This document shows positions 5,871 to 11,186 of a DNA stretch of 11,186 nucleotides, piece by piece. The stretch is taken from contig CAUZJA010000082.1 of NCBI GenBank assembly GCA_963579925.1, positions 1-11,186 of the forward strand, written 5' to 3'. Source of the DNA: UBA1151 sp963579925 (GTDB lineage Bacteria > Chloroflexota > Dehalococcoidia > Lucifugimonadales > Lucifugimonadaceae). Numbering within the stretch: the stretch's first letter is position 1; every line of letters starts with the position of its first letter. The notes beneath the pieces were generated by a model. It saw only the letters and a list, made by a program, of their open reading frames with translations, did no database searches and was not told where the DNA came from. Position numbers and translations under genes: made by a program.

Positions 5871-6914
5871 CTACTCGGCGTTACCTGAAATCGTAACGAC
5901 TGACCCAGACGCAGTCATCAGCACCTCCCCGGAGTCAGCGAACTCATTCCGAATCAGCGCGAGCGCTCTTATGCCGTCCTGAGTGGATATCACTGAACCG
6001 ACGGTGCCTATCGTCCGCGTATCCAGCTTCACGTCCTCGCCCGATACCAACACGCCATCTGAATCTACTCTGACGATGGTCCGCTGCACCTTGTCGTATG
6101 CATCAAGCCGGGCGACTACTTCCTGCCCCACATAGCAGCCTTTTTCGAAATCGACCAGGTCGATGAGGCCCACTTCAAGTGGGTTTGTGCGGTCGCTATA
6201 GTCAGATTCGGCAGACGGGATGGCCAAATCTACTCTGCGTCGCTGGATGGCCTGCGAGCCAACTGGAGCAAATCCAGCCTCGATTAAGCGCTCCCAGACC
6301 CCGACTGCACGATCAGCGGGCATGAGTACATGGAAGGCCTCCGCCTCATCGGCAGTGGCTTTCACGTATCGGACGCTGTCGTCCTCAATCAATTCACCTT
6401 CGCTAAGTTCGACAACTCCAGGAACAATCGAACCAAGGAGTGACTCAGCTTCAGGCCCGGCCAACGCCAGTTGAAGCGTCGACTCCGATATGTCTGAGAG
6501 TGTGGAGTCTTCGATGATCGTGTAGAACTCGATCATCTTGATGAGTTCATCTTTGAACAGTCCACTGCCAAGCAGCAGTAATTCTGCTTCGGCGGTTCGG
6601 ACAACCCGAAATACGTCCGTAATTCGCCCGCGGTCTGAGAGCAGAATAGTCCGCGTCGATCCACCGACAGGAATGTTTTCGATATTGGCGGTGGTGACGC
6701 GATGAAGTAAATCCACGGCGTCAGGGCCAACCTGCGTTAGCCTTCCCAGATGTGAGTAATCGGTGATCGCGCCACCAGAGACAACGGTCTCGTACTCAGA
6801 ATTAGTATCGCCAAAGTGTTCTGTAACTTCGTGATCACCAATGGCAATGAACGAAGTGCCTTCAGGATAAATATCCCTGAATGGCGAAGGAATGAACGAG
6901 TTTGTTGTGGTCAA
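5871..6914 (-). CDS. ygfZ: YgfZ/GcvT-domain folate-binding protein (IBA57-like Fe-S maturation factor)
   Basis: The YgfZ/IBA57 family shares the fold of the glycine-cleavage T-protein, binds folate, and helps build or repair [4Fe-4S] clusters together with A-type carriers. This 347-residue protein carries the family signature KGCYVGQE at residues 258-265 with the key cysteine C260, followed by R269-L-D. The upstream parts fit the T-protein fold: DYSHLGRL at 52-59 and L-L-S-D-R-G-R-I near 91-98, where true GcvT has a different pattern. The C-terminal quarter fits the small beta-barrel domain. The signature separates it from aminomethyltransferase. The start is TTG at 6914-6912; no ATG or GTG in frame is plausible, and purine-rich AGAGGTAAGG precedes it. 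The gene lies 28 bases after the Fe-S carrier gene on the same strand, so the two form an operon with a known functional link. Confidence 0.87.
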   Translation of the reverse strand: MTTTNSFIPSPFRDIYPEGTSFIAIGDHEVTEHFGDTNSEYETVVSGGAITDYSHLGRLTQVGPDAVDLLHRVTTANIENIPVGGSTRTILLSDRGRITDVFRVVRTAEAELLLLGSGLFKDELIKMIEFYTIIEDSTLSDISESTLQLALAGPEAESLLGSIVPGVVELSEGELIEDDSVRYVKATADEAEAFHVLMPADRAVGVWERLIEAGFAPVGSQAIQRRRVDLAIPSAESDYSDRTNPLEVGLIDLVDFEKGCYVGQEVVARLDAYDKVQRTIVRVDSDGVLVSGEDVKLDTRTIGTVGSVISTQDGIRALALIRNEFADSGEVLMTASGSVVTISGNAE

Positions 6915-6942
6915 CCTGTGCCGACCTTACCTCTACGAACGT

Positions 6943-7302
6943 CTAGACGCCGAACGAGTCGCCGCAGCCGCAGGTCTTGCTGGCGTTGGGGTTGTTGAAA
7001 ACGAAGCCCTTGCCATTGAGGCCATCGCTGAAATCGAGCTCTGTCCCGGCCAGGTAGATGTAAGCCTTCTTGGGCACATACACCTCAATACCATTCTGCT
7101 CGATGACCTTGTCATCTGAGCCAGGGCCTTCAACGATGTCGAGCACGTATGTCAGGCCTGAACAGCCGCCGCCTTTTACCGCAACTTTAAGTCCGAAATG
7201 CTCCATGCCATCACCCTCAGCAAACTGACGAACTTTCGTCGCTGCCTTTGCTGTGACCTGAATTGTGTTGGCTGGGATCGTTGGCGTACCGCTAGTTACC
7301 AA
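6943..7302 (-). CDS. erpA: A-type iron-sulfur cluster carrier (IscA/ErpA family)
   Basis: A-type carriers hold an Fe-S cluster with three cysteines and deliver it to target enzymes. All three are present: C47 in GGGCSGL, and C111 and C113 in the C-terminal TCGCGDSF. The sequence between them, including L-D-F-S-D-G-L-N-G-K-G-F-x-F-N-N-P-N-A, is typical of ErpA/IscA. I start at TTG 7302-7300, giving 119 residues, because GAGGA (7315-7311) lies eight bases upstream and family members usually begin near the T-I-Q-V-T strand. The frame can be extended to GTG 7365 (140 residues), but that start lacks a ribosome site and the extra residues look non-conserved. Whether it is ErpA, IscA or SufA cannot be decided; the symbol is provisional. 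It is divergent from hisH and leads into ygfZ. Confidence 0.9.
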   Translation of the reverse strand: MVTSGTPTIPANTIQVTAKAATKVRQFAEGDGMEHFGLKVAVKGGGCSGLTYVLDIVEGPGSDDKVIEQNGIEVYVPKKAYIYLAGTELDFSDGLNGKGFVFNNPNASKTCGCGDSFGV

Positions 7303-7501
7303 GTGCTCTGTCCTCAGATATGTCGGTGCTCTCGCACAGTCAAGAGAATATTTCTCTCTTCTCACAAGTTTATTCTACTGCCAAATCACTAAACACATTG
7401 CGCATTCAAATACGCCGCACATAGGTTCGTCGTGAGGTTCCGCAGCCGTTACACTTTAATTAGATGCAATATCACTCCTCCCTGATCCCTGATTACCCCG
7501 T
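7303..7501. promoter_or_regulatory. Divergent promoter region between erpA and hisH
   Basis: About 200 bases separate the two divergent starts and must hold both promoters. Toward hisH, TTTAAT (7455-7460) is a five-of-six -10 match but has no convincing -35. Toward erpA, TAGAAT (minus strand, near 7378-7373) is a possible -10. A second option is TTGACT, 17 bases and TATCTG nearer the gene, but it would start the transcript at the ribosome site. I see no his leader peptide (no run of His codons), no T-box and no clear riboswitch. Confidence 0.35.
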
Positions 7502-7511
7502 ATGAGCGGGG
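7496..7511 (+). promoter_or_regulatory. Small GC hairpin enclosing the hisH start codon
   Basis: CCCCG (7496-7500) pairs exactly with CGGGG (7507-7511), placing the ATG at 7502-7504 in the six-base loop. No Shine-Dalgarno precedes this ATG. The structure could expose or mask the start codon, or could be chance, since five GC-rich pairs arise easily. Confidence 0.3.
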
Positions 7512-8182
7512 AAAAGGGTTACATAGCGGTCGTCAACCACACGGCAGCCAATATCCACAGCGTTGATAAGGCTCTCCAGCGAGTTAGCGCCGACGCGCGA
7601 GTGACCGCCGACGCTGATGAAATCATGGGCGCCGCCGGCATCGTGCTGCCCGGTGTTGGGGCGAGCGACGCCGCAATGAGCGCGCTCATGCGGCTTGACC
7701 TTGTCGACCCCATCAAGGCGTTTGCAGCAACCGGTAAGCCGGTGCTTGGCGTCTGCCTTGGCATGCAGGTACTGTTCGATTCATCTGAAGAAGGTGAGTT
7801 GCCTCTACTGGGCCTGATCCCGGGAATCGTTCGCGAGATGCAACCGTCCGTGAATGGAATATCCCGAAAGATTCCCCACATGGGTTGGAACGCGGTTCAG
7901 TTCACTCAGTCAGATAACGTGCCGAAAATATTCACCGATACACCGCAGGACACACACTTCTACTTTGTGCACAGCTATGAGTGCGTGCCAGCGTCCGAAG
8001 ACGATGTCGTGGCAGTGACCGATTACGGTTCAACCATCTGCGCAGTGGTAGCTCGCGACAACGTAATCGGCACTCAGTTCCACCCTGAGAAGAGCCAGGA
8101 CAGGGGACTCGATATATATCGACGCTTCGTCGACTTCTCTTTGAATAACACTGGCAACGCCAGCGGCGCGGTGGCTATCTAG
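7502..8182 (+). CDS. hisH: Imidazole glycerol phosphate synthase, glutaminase subunit HisH
   Basis: HisH hydrolyses glutamine and channels ammonia to HisF, which forms imidazole glycerol phosphate and AICAR. The protein has 226 residues. The class I amidotransferase triad is visible: C85 in GVCLGMQ, and H194 and E196 in FHPEKS. HisH-specific HMGWN (126-130) and YFVHSY (154-159) are also present, as is LPGVGA (49-54). The N-terminal strand reads NHTAANIHSV, where most HisH have DYG-x-GN-L-x-SV, an odd but local change. The ATG at 7502 is the only good start, though without a ribosome site; GGGGAAAAGGG lies just inside the gene. The stop overlaps the hisA GTG by one base (TAGTG), so the two are coupled. 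First gene of the his operon here. Confidence 0.94.
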   Translation: MSGEKGYIAVVNHTAANIHSVDKALQRVSADARVTADADEIMGAAGIVLPGVGASDAAMSALMRLDLVDPIKAFAATGKPVLGVCLGMQVLFDSSEEGELPLLGLIPGIVREMQPSVNGISRKIPHMGWNAVQFTQSDNVPKIFTDTPQDTHFYFVHSYECVPASEDDVVAVTDYGSTICAVVARDNVIGTQFHPEKSQDRGLDIYRRFVDFSLNNTGNASGAVAI

Positions 8183-8907
8183 TGGAAGTAATACCGGCCA
8201 TAGACCTGATTGATGGCAAGTGCGTGCAGCTAGTACAGGGCGATTACGACCGCAAGATGACCTTCTCCGATGATCCCGTCGGCATGGCGGCTCACTGGGT
8301 GGATGAAGGCGCATCCCGCATTCACATAGTTGATCTGGACGGCGCCAGAGATGGCAAACGCGGTAATGCCAGCGTTGTTGCAGCGATTGCGCGCTCCGCG
8401 GGAGTACCAATTCAGGTTGGCGGCGGCATTCGCACGGCATCTGACGCCGATGAGCTTCTGGGGCTGGGGGTAGACCGCGTGATCTTCGGGACAGCAGCGG
8501 TGGAACGGCCAGATGATGTGGCCGCAACCGTCGCGAGGCACGGAGGCCAGCACGTGATCGCGGGAATCGACGCCCGCAACGGCATCGTTGCCACAAGAGG
8601 CTGGCGGGAAGACTCCGGGAAGCCGGCTTCTGATCTCATCGCAGAGATGATCAGCTACGGTGTTGAGCGGGTCATGTACACAGACATCGCCAAAGACGGC
8701 ATGATGGGCGGCCCCAACGTGGGCGGGATCACAGATATACTTAGCAGTATAGAAATATCGTTAATCGCAGCGGGCGGGATTGCTCGTTTGGATGACCTGC
8801 TCACAGTGGCAGGCACGGGTGCTGAGGCAGCCGTTACAGGCACTGCAATTTATACCGGCGCCATTGATCTAAAGGCCGCCATCAAAAAGCTCGAGGAGAA
8901 CGGCTGA
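8182..8907 (+). CDS. hisA: ProFAR isomerase HisA
   Basis: HisA catalyses the Amadori rearrangement of ProFAR to PRFAR, the substrate of HisF/HisH. The 241-residue length is normal for this TIM barrel. The paired catalytic aspartates are D8 (VIPAIDLIDGK) and D130 (AGIDARNG). Phosphate-binding loops appear as VGGGIRT (79-85) and, near the C-terminus, IAAGGIA. YTDIAKDGMMGGPN is a HisA signature. The GTG start at 8182 shares one base with the hisH stop. The stop TGA is directly followed by the ATG of the methyltransferase gene. In actinobacteria a related enzyme, PriA, also does the TrpF reaction; I cannot tell from sequence whether this protein is bifunctional. Confidence 0.95.
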   Translation: MEVIPAIDLIDGKCVQLVQGDYDRKMTFSDDPVGMAAHWVDEGASRIHIVDLDGARDGKRGNASVVAAIARSAGVPIQVGGGIRTASDADELLGLGVDRVIFGTAAVERPDDVAATVARHGGQHVIAGIDARNGIVATRGWREDSGKPASDLIAEMISYGVERVMYTDIAKDGMMGGPNVGGITDILSSIEISLIAAGGIARLDDLLTVAGTGAEAAVTGTAIYTGAIDLKAAIKKLEENG

Positions 8908-9522
8908 ATGTCACCAGCTTCCACGCCAAAGAAAAGCCGCACAAGCCGCAAGCACTCGAAGAAATTCCCGGTGGAGAGAGCTGACGAACTTCTGAAGGCA
9001 TCTAGGATGGATATCCTGGATCCCCAGACCGTGTTTGGCTACCTGCCAATGCGGGTTTACCAGGAAATCGCAGACATTGGCTGTGGCCCTGGCTATTTCA
9101 CGATCCCACTGGCCAAGTACGCATTCGACGGCAAGGTTCACGCCGTAGACATTCAGCAGGAGATGCTGGACATCACAGAGGCGTCGCTCAAAGAGGCACG
9201 CCTCACCAATGGTCGACTGCACCTCTCCAAGGAATCCAAACTCCCGCTGGACGATGACTCCCTGGACGGCGCTCTTCTGGTCAACTCACTCCACGAAGCG
9301 ATCAAGCCTGCCGCATTGCTCAAGGACGCGCATCGCGCACTGAGGAAAGGCGGCTGGGCGGCAATCATCGACTGGCGCAAAGAAGAGATGGAGATTGGCC
9401 CTCCTGCCGATGCTCGACTCGCGCGTGTGGACGCAGTTGCTGCCGCTACCGAAGCCGGGTTCAAGATCGTGTCTACATACGACATGAACCACTACGAGTA
9501 TGTCGTTCTTCTCTCGCGCTAG
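8908..9522 (+). CDS. Class I SAM-dependent methyltransferase inside the his operon
   Basis: This 204-residue protein has a Rossmann methyltransferase core. Motif I is IADIGCGPGYFTIPLA (residues 54-69), and the acidic residue that binds the ribose is D81 in VHAVD. LPLDDDSLDGALLVNSLHE fits motifs II/III, and ALRKGGWAAIIDWR is the usual strand 5 region. The first 19 residues are basic and probably disordered (KKSRTSRKHSKKF). The core resembles the UbiE/Methyltransf_11 group; the substrate is unknown. ATG 8908 follows the hisA TGA with no gap, and GAGGAG (8893-8898) inside hisA gives a ribosome site nine bases upstream. It lies between hisA and hisF, whose products act consecutively, so it is co-expressed with histidine synthesis. 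No histidine-pathway step needs a SAM methyltransferase. Confidence 0.87.
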   Translation: MSPASTPKKSRTSRKHSKKFPVERADELLKASRMDILDPQTVFGYLPMRVYQEIADIGCGPGYFTIPLAKYAFDGKVHAVDIQQEMLDITEASLKEARLTNGRLHLSKESKLPLDDDSLDGALLVNSLHEAIKPAALLKDAHRALRKGGWAAIIDWRKEEMEIGPPADARLARVDAVAAATEAGFKIVSTYDMNHYEYVVLLSR

Positions 9523-9534
9523 GCCGCTGGTCTA

Positions 9535-10371
9535 ATGCTGACAAGACGGATTATTCCCTGCCTTGATATTGATCAGGGCCGCGTAGTGAAAGGCACCAGC
9601 TTCGTGAACCTGCGTGATGCAGGAGACCCAGCAGAGCTGGCCGAGCGCTACAACCGGGAAGGTGCGGATGAGCTCGTATTCCTAGACATAACTGCCAGCT
9701 CAGACGCCCGAGACACTATGGTTGATGTGGTCCGACGCGTCTCATCGCAGGTGTTCATCCCGCTGACCGTAGGCGGTGGCATTCGATCTGTTGAAGACGT
9801 GCGTCGAATGCTGGAAGCTGGCGCCGACAAGGTATCCGTAAATAGCGCCGCGGTTGCACGCCCCGAACTGATCGCTGAGGCGTCGGCAGAATTCGGAGCG
9901 CAGTGCATCGTTCTGGCAATTGACGCCAAACGAGAGCCGAACGCTGGGTTCGTGGCGCTGGATGGCGAAGATGCTGTTCCCGCTGAGTCAGGCTGGCGCG
10001 TCTACACACACGGCGGACGTCGCCCAACAGCGCTGGATGCCGTGAAGTGGGCGAAGCTGGGAACCGAAATGGGTGCTGGTGAGATCCTGCTCACCAGCAT
10101 GGATAAGGACGGCCAGAAAGAGGGCTACGATCTGGCGCTGACCCGTACGATCTCCCGGGCGGTCAACGTACCTGTTATCGCCAGTGGCGGAGCCGGCAAT
10201 CTGGAACACCTACGGGATGCGATGTCAGAAGGCGAAGCGGACGCGGTATTAGCTGCATCAATATTTCACTACGGCGAATACTCAATCGAAGAGGCGAAGG
10301 CCTATCTGGCAGAGCGAGATGTGCCAATAAGACCATTCGAGCCGCAAAACCAGGATCACAAAAAAGTCTAA
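9535..10371 (+). CDS. hisF: Imidazole glycerol phosphate synthase, cyclase subunit HisF
   Basis: HisF uses ammonia from HisH to convert PRFAR to imidazole glycerol phosphate and AICAR. This TIM barrel carries the catalytic aspartates D11 (IPCLDIDQGRVVKG) and D130 (VLAIDAKRE). VGGGIRS is at 79-85, YTHGGRR at 157-163, and there is a late SMDKDGQKEGYD and an ASGGAGN. At 278 residues it is longer than the usual 250-260. The extra length comes from a segment after D130 (about residues 134-152, before GW-x-VYTHGG) and a polar C-terminal tail (QNQDHKK). Similar loop insertions occur in actinobacterial HisF. It starts 12 bases after the methyltransferase stop with only a weak ribosome site, so it may rely on coupling. 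The partner HisH is encoded two genes upstream. Confidence 0.95.
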   Translation: MLTRRIIPCLDIDQGRVVKGTSFVNLRDAGDPAELAERYNREGADELVFLDITASSDARDTMVDVVRRVSSQVFIPLTVGGGIRSVEDVRRMLEAGADKVSVNSAAVARPELIAEASAEFGAQCIVLAIDAKREPNAGFVALDGEDAVPAESGWRVYTHGGRRPTALDAVKWAKLGTEMGAGEILLTSMDKDGQKEGYDLALTRTISRAVNVPVIASGGAGNLEHLRDAMSEGEADAVLAASIFHYGEYSIEEAKAYLAERDVPIRPFEPQNQDHKKV

Positions 10372-10385
10372 GCACTGGAGCCCAG

Positions 10386-11099
10386 ATGAGCCTGACAAGG
10401 CCCGAAGCCATCATATTTGACGTATACGACACGCTGTTTGCCAACAGCCCGGAGCGCTGGCAAGAGGCCTTTGCCGATATCTCCACGGAGCAGAAACTGC
10501 CGTACGACGGAGCAGAACTCTGGAAGCGATGGAAGGTCTTTGAAGTCAACTTCCGCAAAGTGCGCACCAACATGGATGACCCGGACAACAACCCTCGCTT
10601 CAAGCCTTACGAGCAGGCGTGGGCCGAATGCTTCCAGATGGTCTTCGACGAAGACAAGATCGACGGTGATGCAGCACTCGCAGCAAAGCGCTCTGTTGAA
10701 CACATGGCAAAGCGCGATCCGTACCCGGAGACGGTTGAAGTAATCGCCAAACTTGGCGAGAAGTTCCGTCTGGCCATCTTCTCCAACGCAGACGATGCAT
10801 TCGTGCGCCCGCTCATCAAGGAACACGGGCTGCAGTTTGAGTCGGTGTTCAGTTCTGAATCCGCTCGGATCTACAAGCCTCACCCAGAGGCGTTCAAGCG
10901 CATTCTGACCAAGCTAGGACTGCCACCTGAGTCCTGCTGGTATGTTGGCGATCACGTCTGGGACGATGTATACGGCGCATCGCAAGTTGGCATGCAGACA
11001 GTGTGGATCAACCGGGAAGGGCGCGAATTCGATGGCCGGGTACGCCCGGTCCAAGAGATCAAGTCCCTACTAGAACTCGTCAACCTAGCGGCTGAATAA
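10386..11099 (+). CDS. HAD-superfamily hydrolase, haloacid-dehalogenase-like
   Basis: The four HAD motifs are present in this 237-residue protein. Motif I is FDVYDTLF with nucleophile D12, motif II is IFSNA, motif III is the lysine in YKPHPEAF, and motif IV is GDHVWDD. A helical cap lies between motifs I and II (residues about 18-110). The residue two after the nucleophile, usually the general acid Asp in phosphatases, is Tyr14, as in L-2-haloacid dehalogenases and several uncharacterised relatives. It sits between hisF and hisI with GGAG (10377-10380) five bases before the ATG. The position invites a histidinol-phosphate phosphatase role, because bacteria without HisB-N use varied enzymes for that step. 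The Tyr argues against simple phosphatase chemistry, so I leave the function open. Confidence 0.85.
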   Translation: MSLTRPEAIIFDVYDTLFANSPERWQEAFADISTEQKLPYDGAELWKRWKVFEVNFRKVRTNMDDPDNNPRFKPYEQAWAECFQMVFDEDKIDGDAALAAKRSVEHMAKRDPYPETVEVIAKLGEKFRLAIFSNADDAFVRPLIKEHGLQFESVFSSESARIYKPHPEAFKRILTKLGLPPESCWYVGDHVWDDVYGASQVGMQTVWINREGREFDGRVRPVQEIKSLLELVNLAAE

Positions 11100-11125
11100 C
11101 AACGCCCACAAGAGGCAATCTGAGC

Positions 11126-11186
11126 ATGGTTAAGTTCAATGACGCCGGCCTGATTCCGGCAATAGTCCAGGACGCTGAAACAGGCG
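11126..11186 (+). CDS. hisI: Phosphoribosyl-AMP cyclohydrolase HisI, 5' end only
   Basis: Only 20 codons are inside the window, too few for a catalytic motif. They read KF-x-x-x-GLIPAIVQDAETG, a very characteristic start of HisI, which opens the purine ring of phosphoribosyl-AMP using zinc. The ATG at 11126 is preceded by AGAGG (11111-11115) at ten bases. It follows the HAD gene by 26 bases on the same strand, fitting the common order hisH-hisA-hisF-hisI. A fused HisE domain cannot be checked because the gene leaves the window. Confidence 0.85.
   Translation, partial: MVKFNDAGLIPAIVQDAETG

Noticed and set aside
6943..7365. Longer erpA starting at GTG 7365
   Set aside because: It has no ribosome site and the extra 21 residues precede the usual family start; TTG 7302 has GAGGA at the right distance.
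7480..7500. CTGATCCCTGATTACC tandem-like direct repeat before hisH
   Set aside because: The repeated unit is only six to eight bases, has two copies and shows no wider array.
8030..8596. Minus-strand open frame of 188 codons
   Set aside because: Its product is dominated by Arg and Pro and lies antisense to the hisH/hisA junction, both of which have catalytic residues in place.
10368..10883. Minus-strand open frame of 171 codons
   Set aside because: It is antisense to the HAD hydrolase, and its product matches no family I know.
1..11186. CRISPR arrays, tRNA/rRNA genes, IS ends, phage genes, toxin-antitoxin pairs or defence systems
   Set aside because: I looked for regular spaced repeats, cloverleaf ends, transposase or integrase motifs and small coupled gene pairs on both strands and found none.

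Overview
The window is a stretch of ordinary bacterial chromosome with moderate GC (a little above half by eye). It is densely packed with short operons. I see no phage, transposon, CRISPR, tRNA or rRNA. Sixteen protein genes are supported, two of them cut by the window edges. Gene content suggests Chloroflexota, perhaps a marine Dehalococcoidia/SAR202-like lineage. The hints are several short-chain dehydrogenases (SDRs), a split MaoC-type dehydratase beside plsX/fabG/fabL, a GcvT-like YgfZ protein next to an A-type Fe-S carrier, and intergenic palindromic repeats. This placement is inference; no marker gene proves it.

Layout. (1) 1-1584, minus strand: two tandem paralogous SDR oxidoreductases that overlap by 4 bases; the downstream one runs off the left edge. 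(2) 1585-1701: a divergent intergenic region with a 7-9-7 dyad overlapping a minus-strand TATAAT. (3) 1702-2064, plus: an unrecognised 120-residue protein. (4) 2155-5625, plus: a fatty-acid elongation cluster. It holds a non-catalytic and a catalytic MaoC-fold dehydratase subunit (ATGA overlap), then plsX, fabG, and an SDR that matches FabL-type enoyl-ACP reductase. (5) 5626-5870: a convergent gap with REP-like hairpins. (6) 5871-7302, minus: erpA-like A-type Fe-S carrier followed by a ygfZ/IBA57-like gene. (7) 7303-7501: a divergent promoter region. (8) 7502-11186, plus: a histidine operon in the order hisH, hisA, class I methyltransferase, hisF, HAD hydrolase, hisI (cut by the right edge).

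How the genes work together. Cluster 4 would supply three of the four steps of a type II fatty acid elongation cycle (ketoreduction, dehydration, enoyl reduction), plus the acyl-phosphate entry to phospholipids. The condensing enzymes, FabD and ACP must be elsewhere. Cluster 6 pairs two proteins known to cooperate in [4Fe-4S] assembly. Cluster 8 carries the imidazole-forming half of histidine synthesis and two extra genes of unknown role. Seven of the sixteen chosen starts are GTG or TTG, most with a clear Shine-Dalgarno.

I did not find a convincing new multi-gene system. The points most worth a second look are the HadAB/FabL-style elongation module, the two extra genes inside the his operon, the dyad at 1651-1673 and the repeats at 5700-5830.
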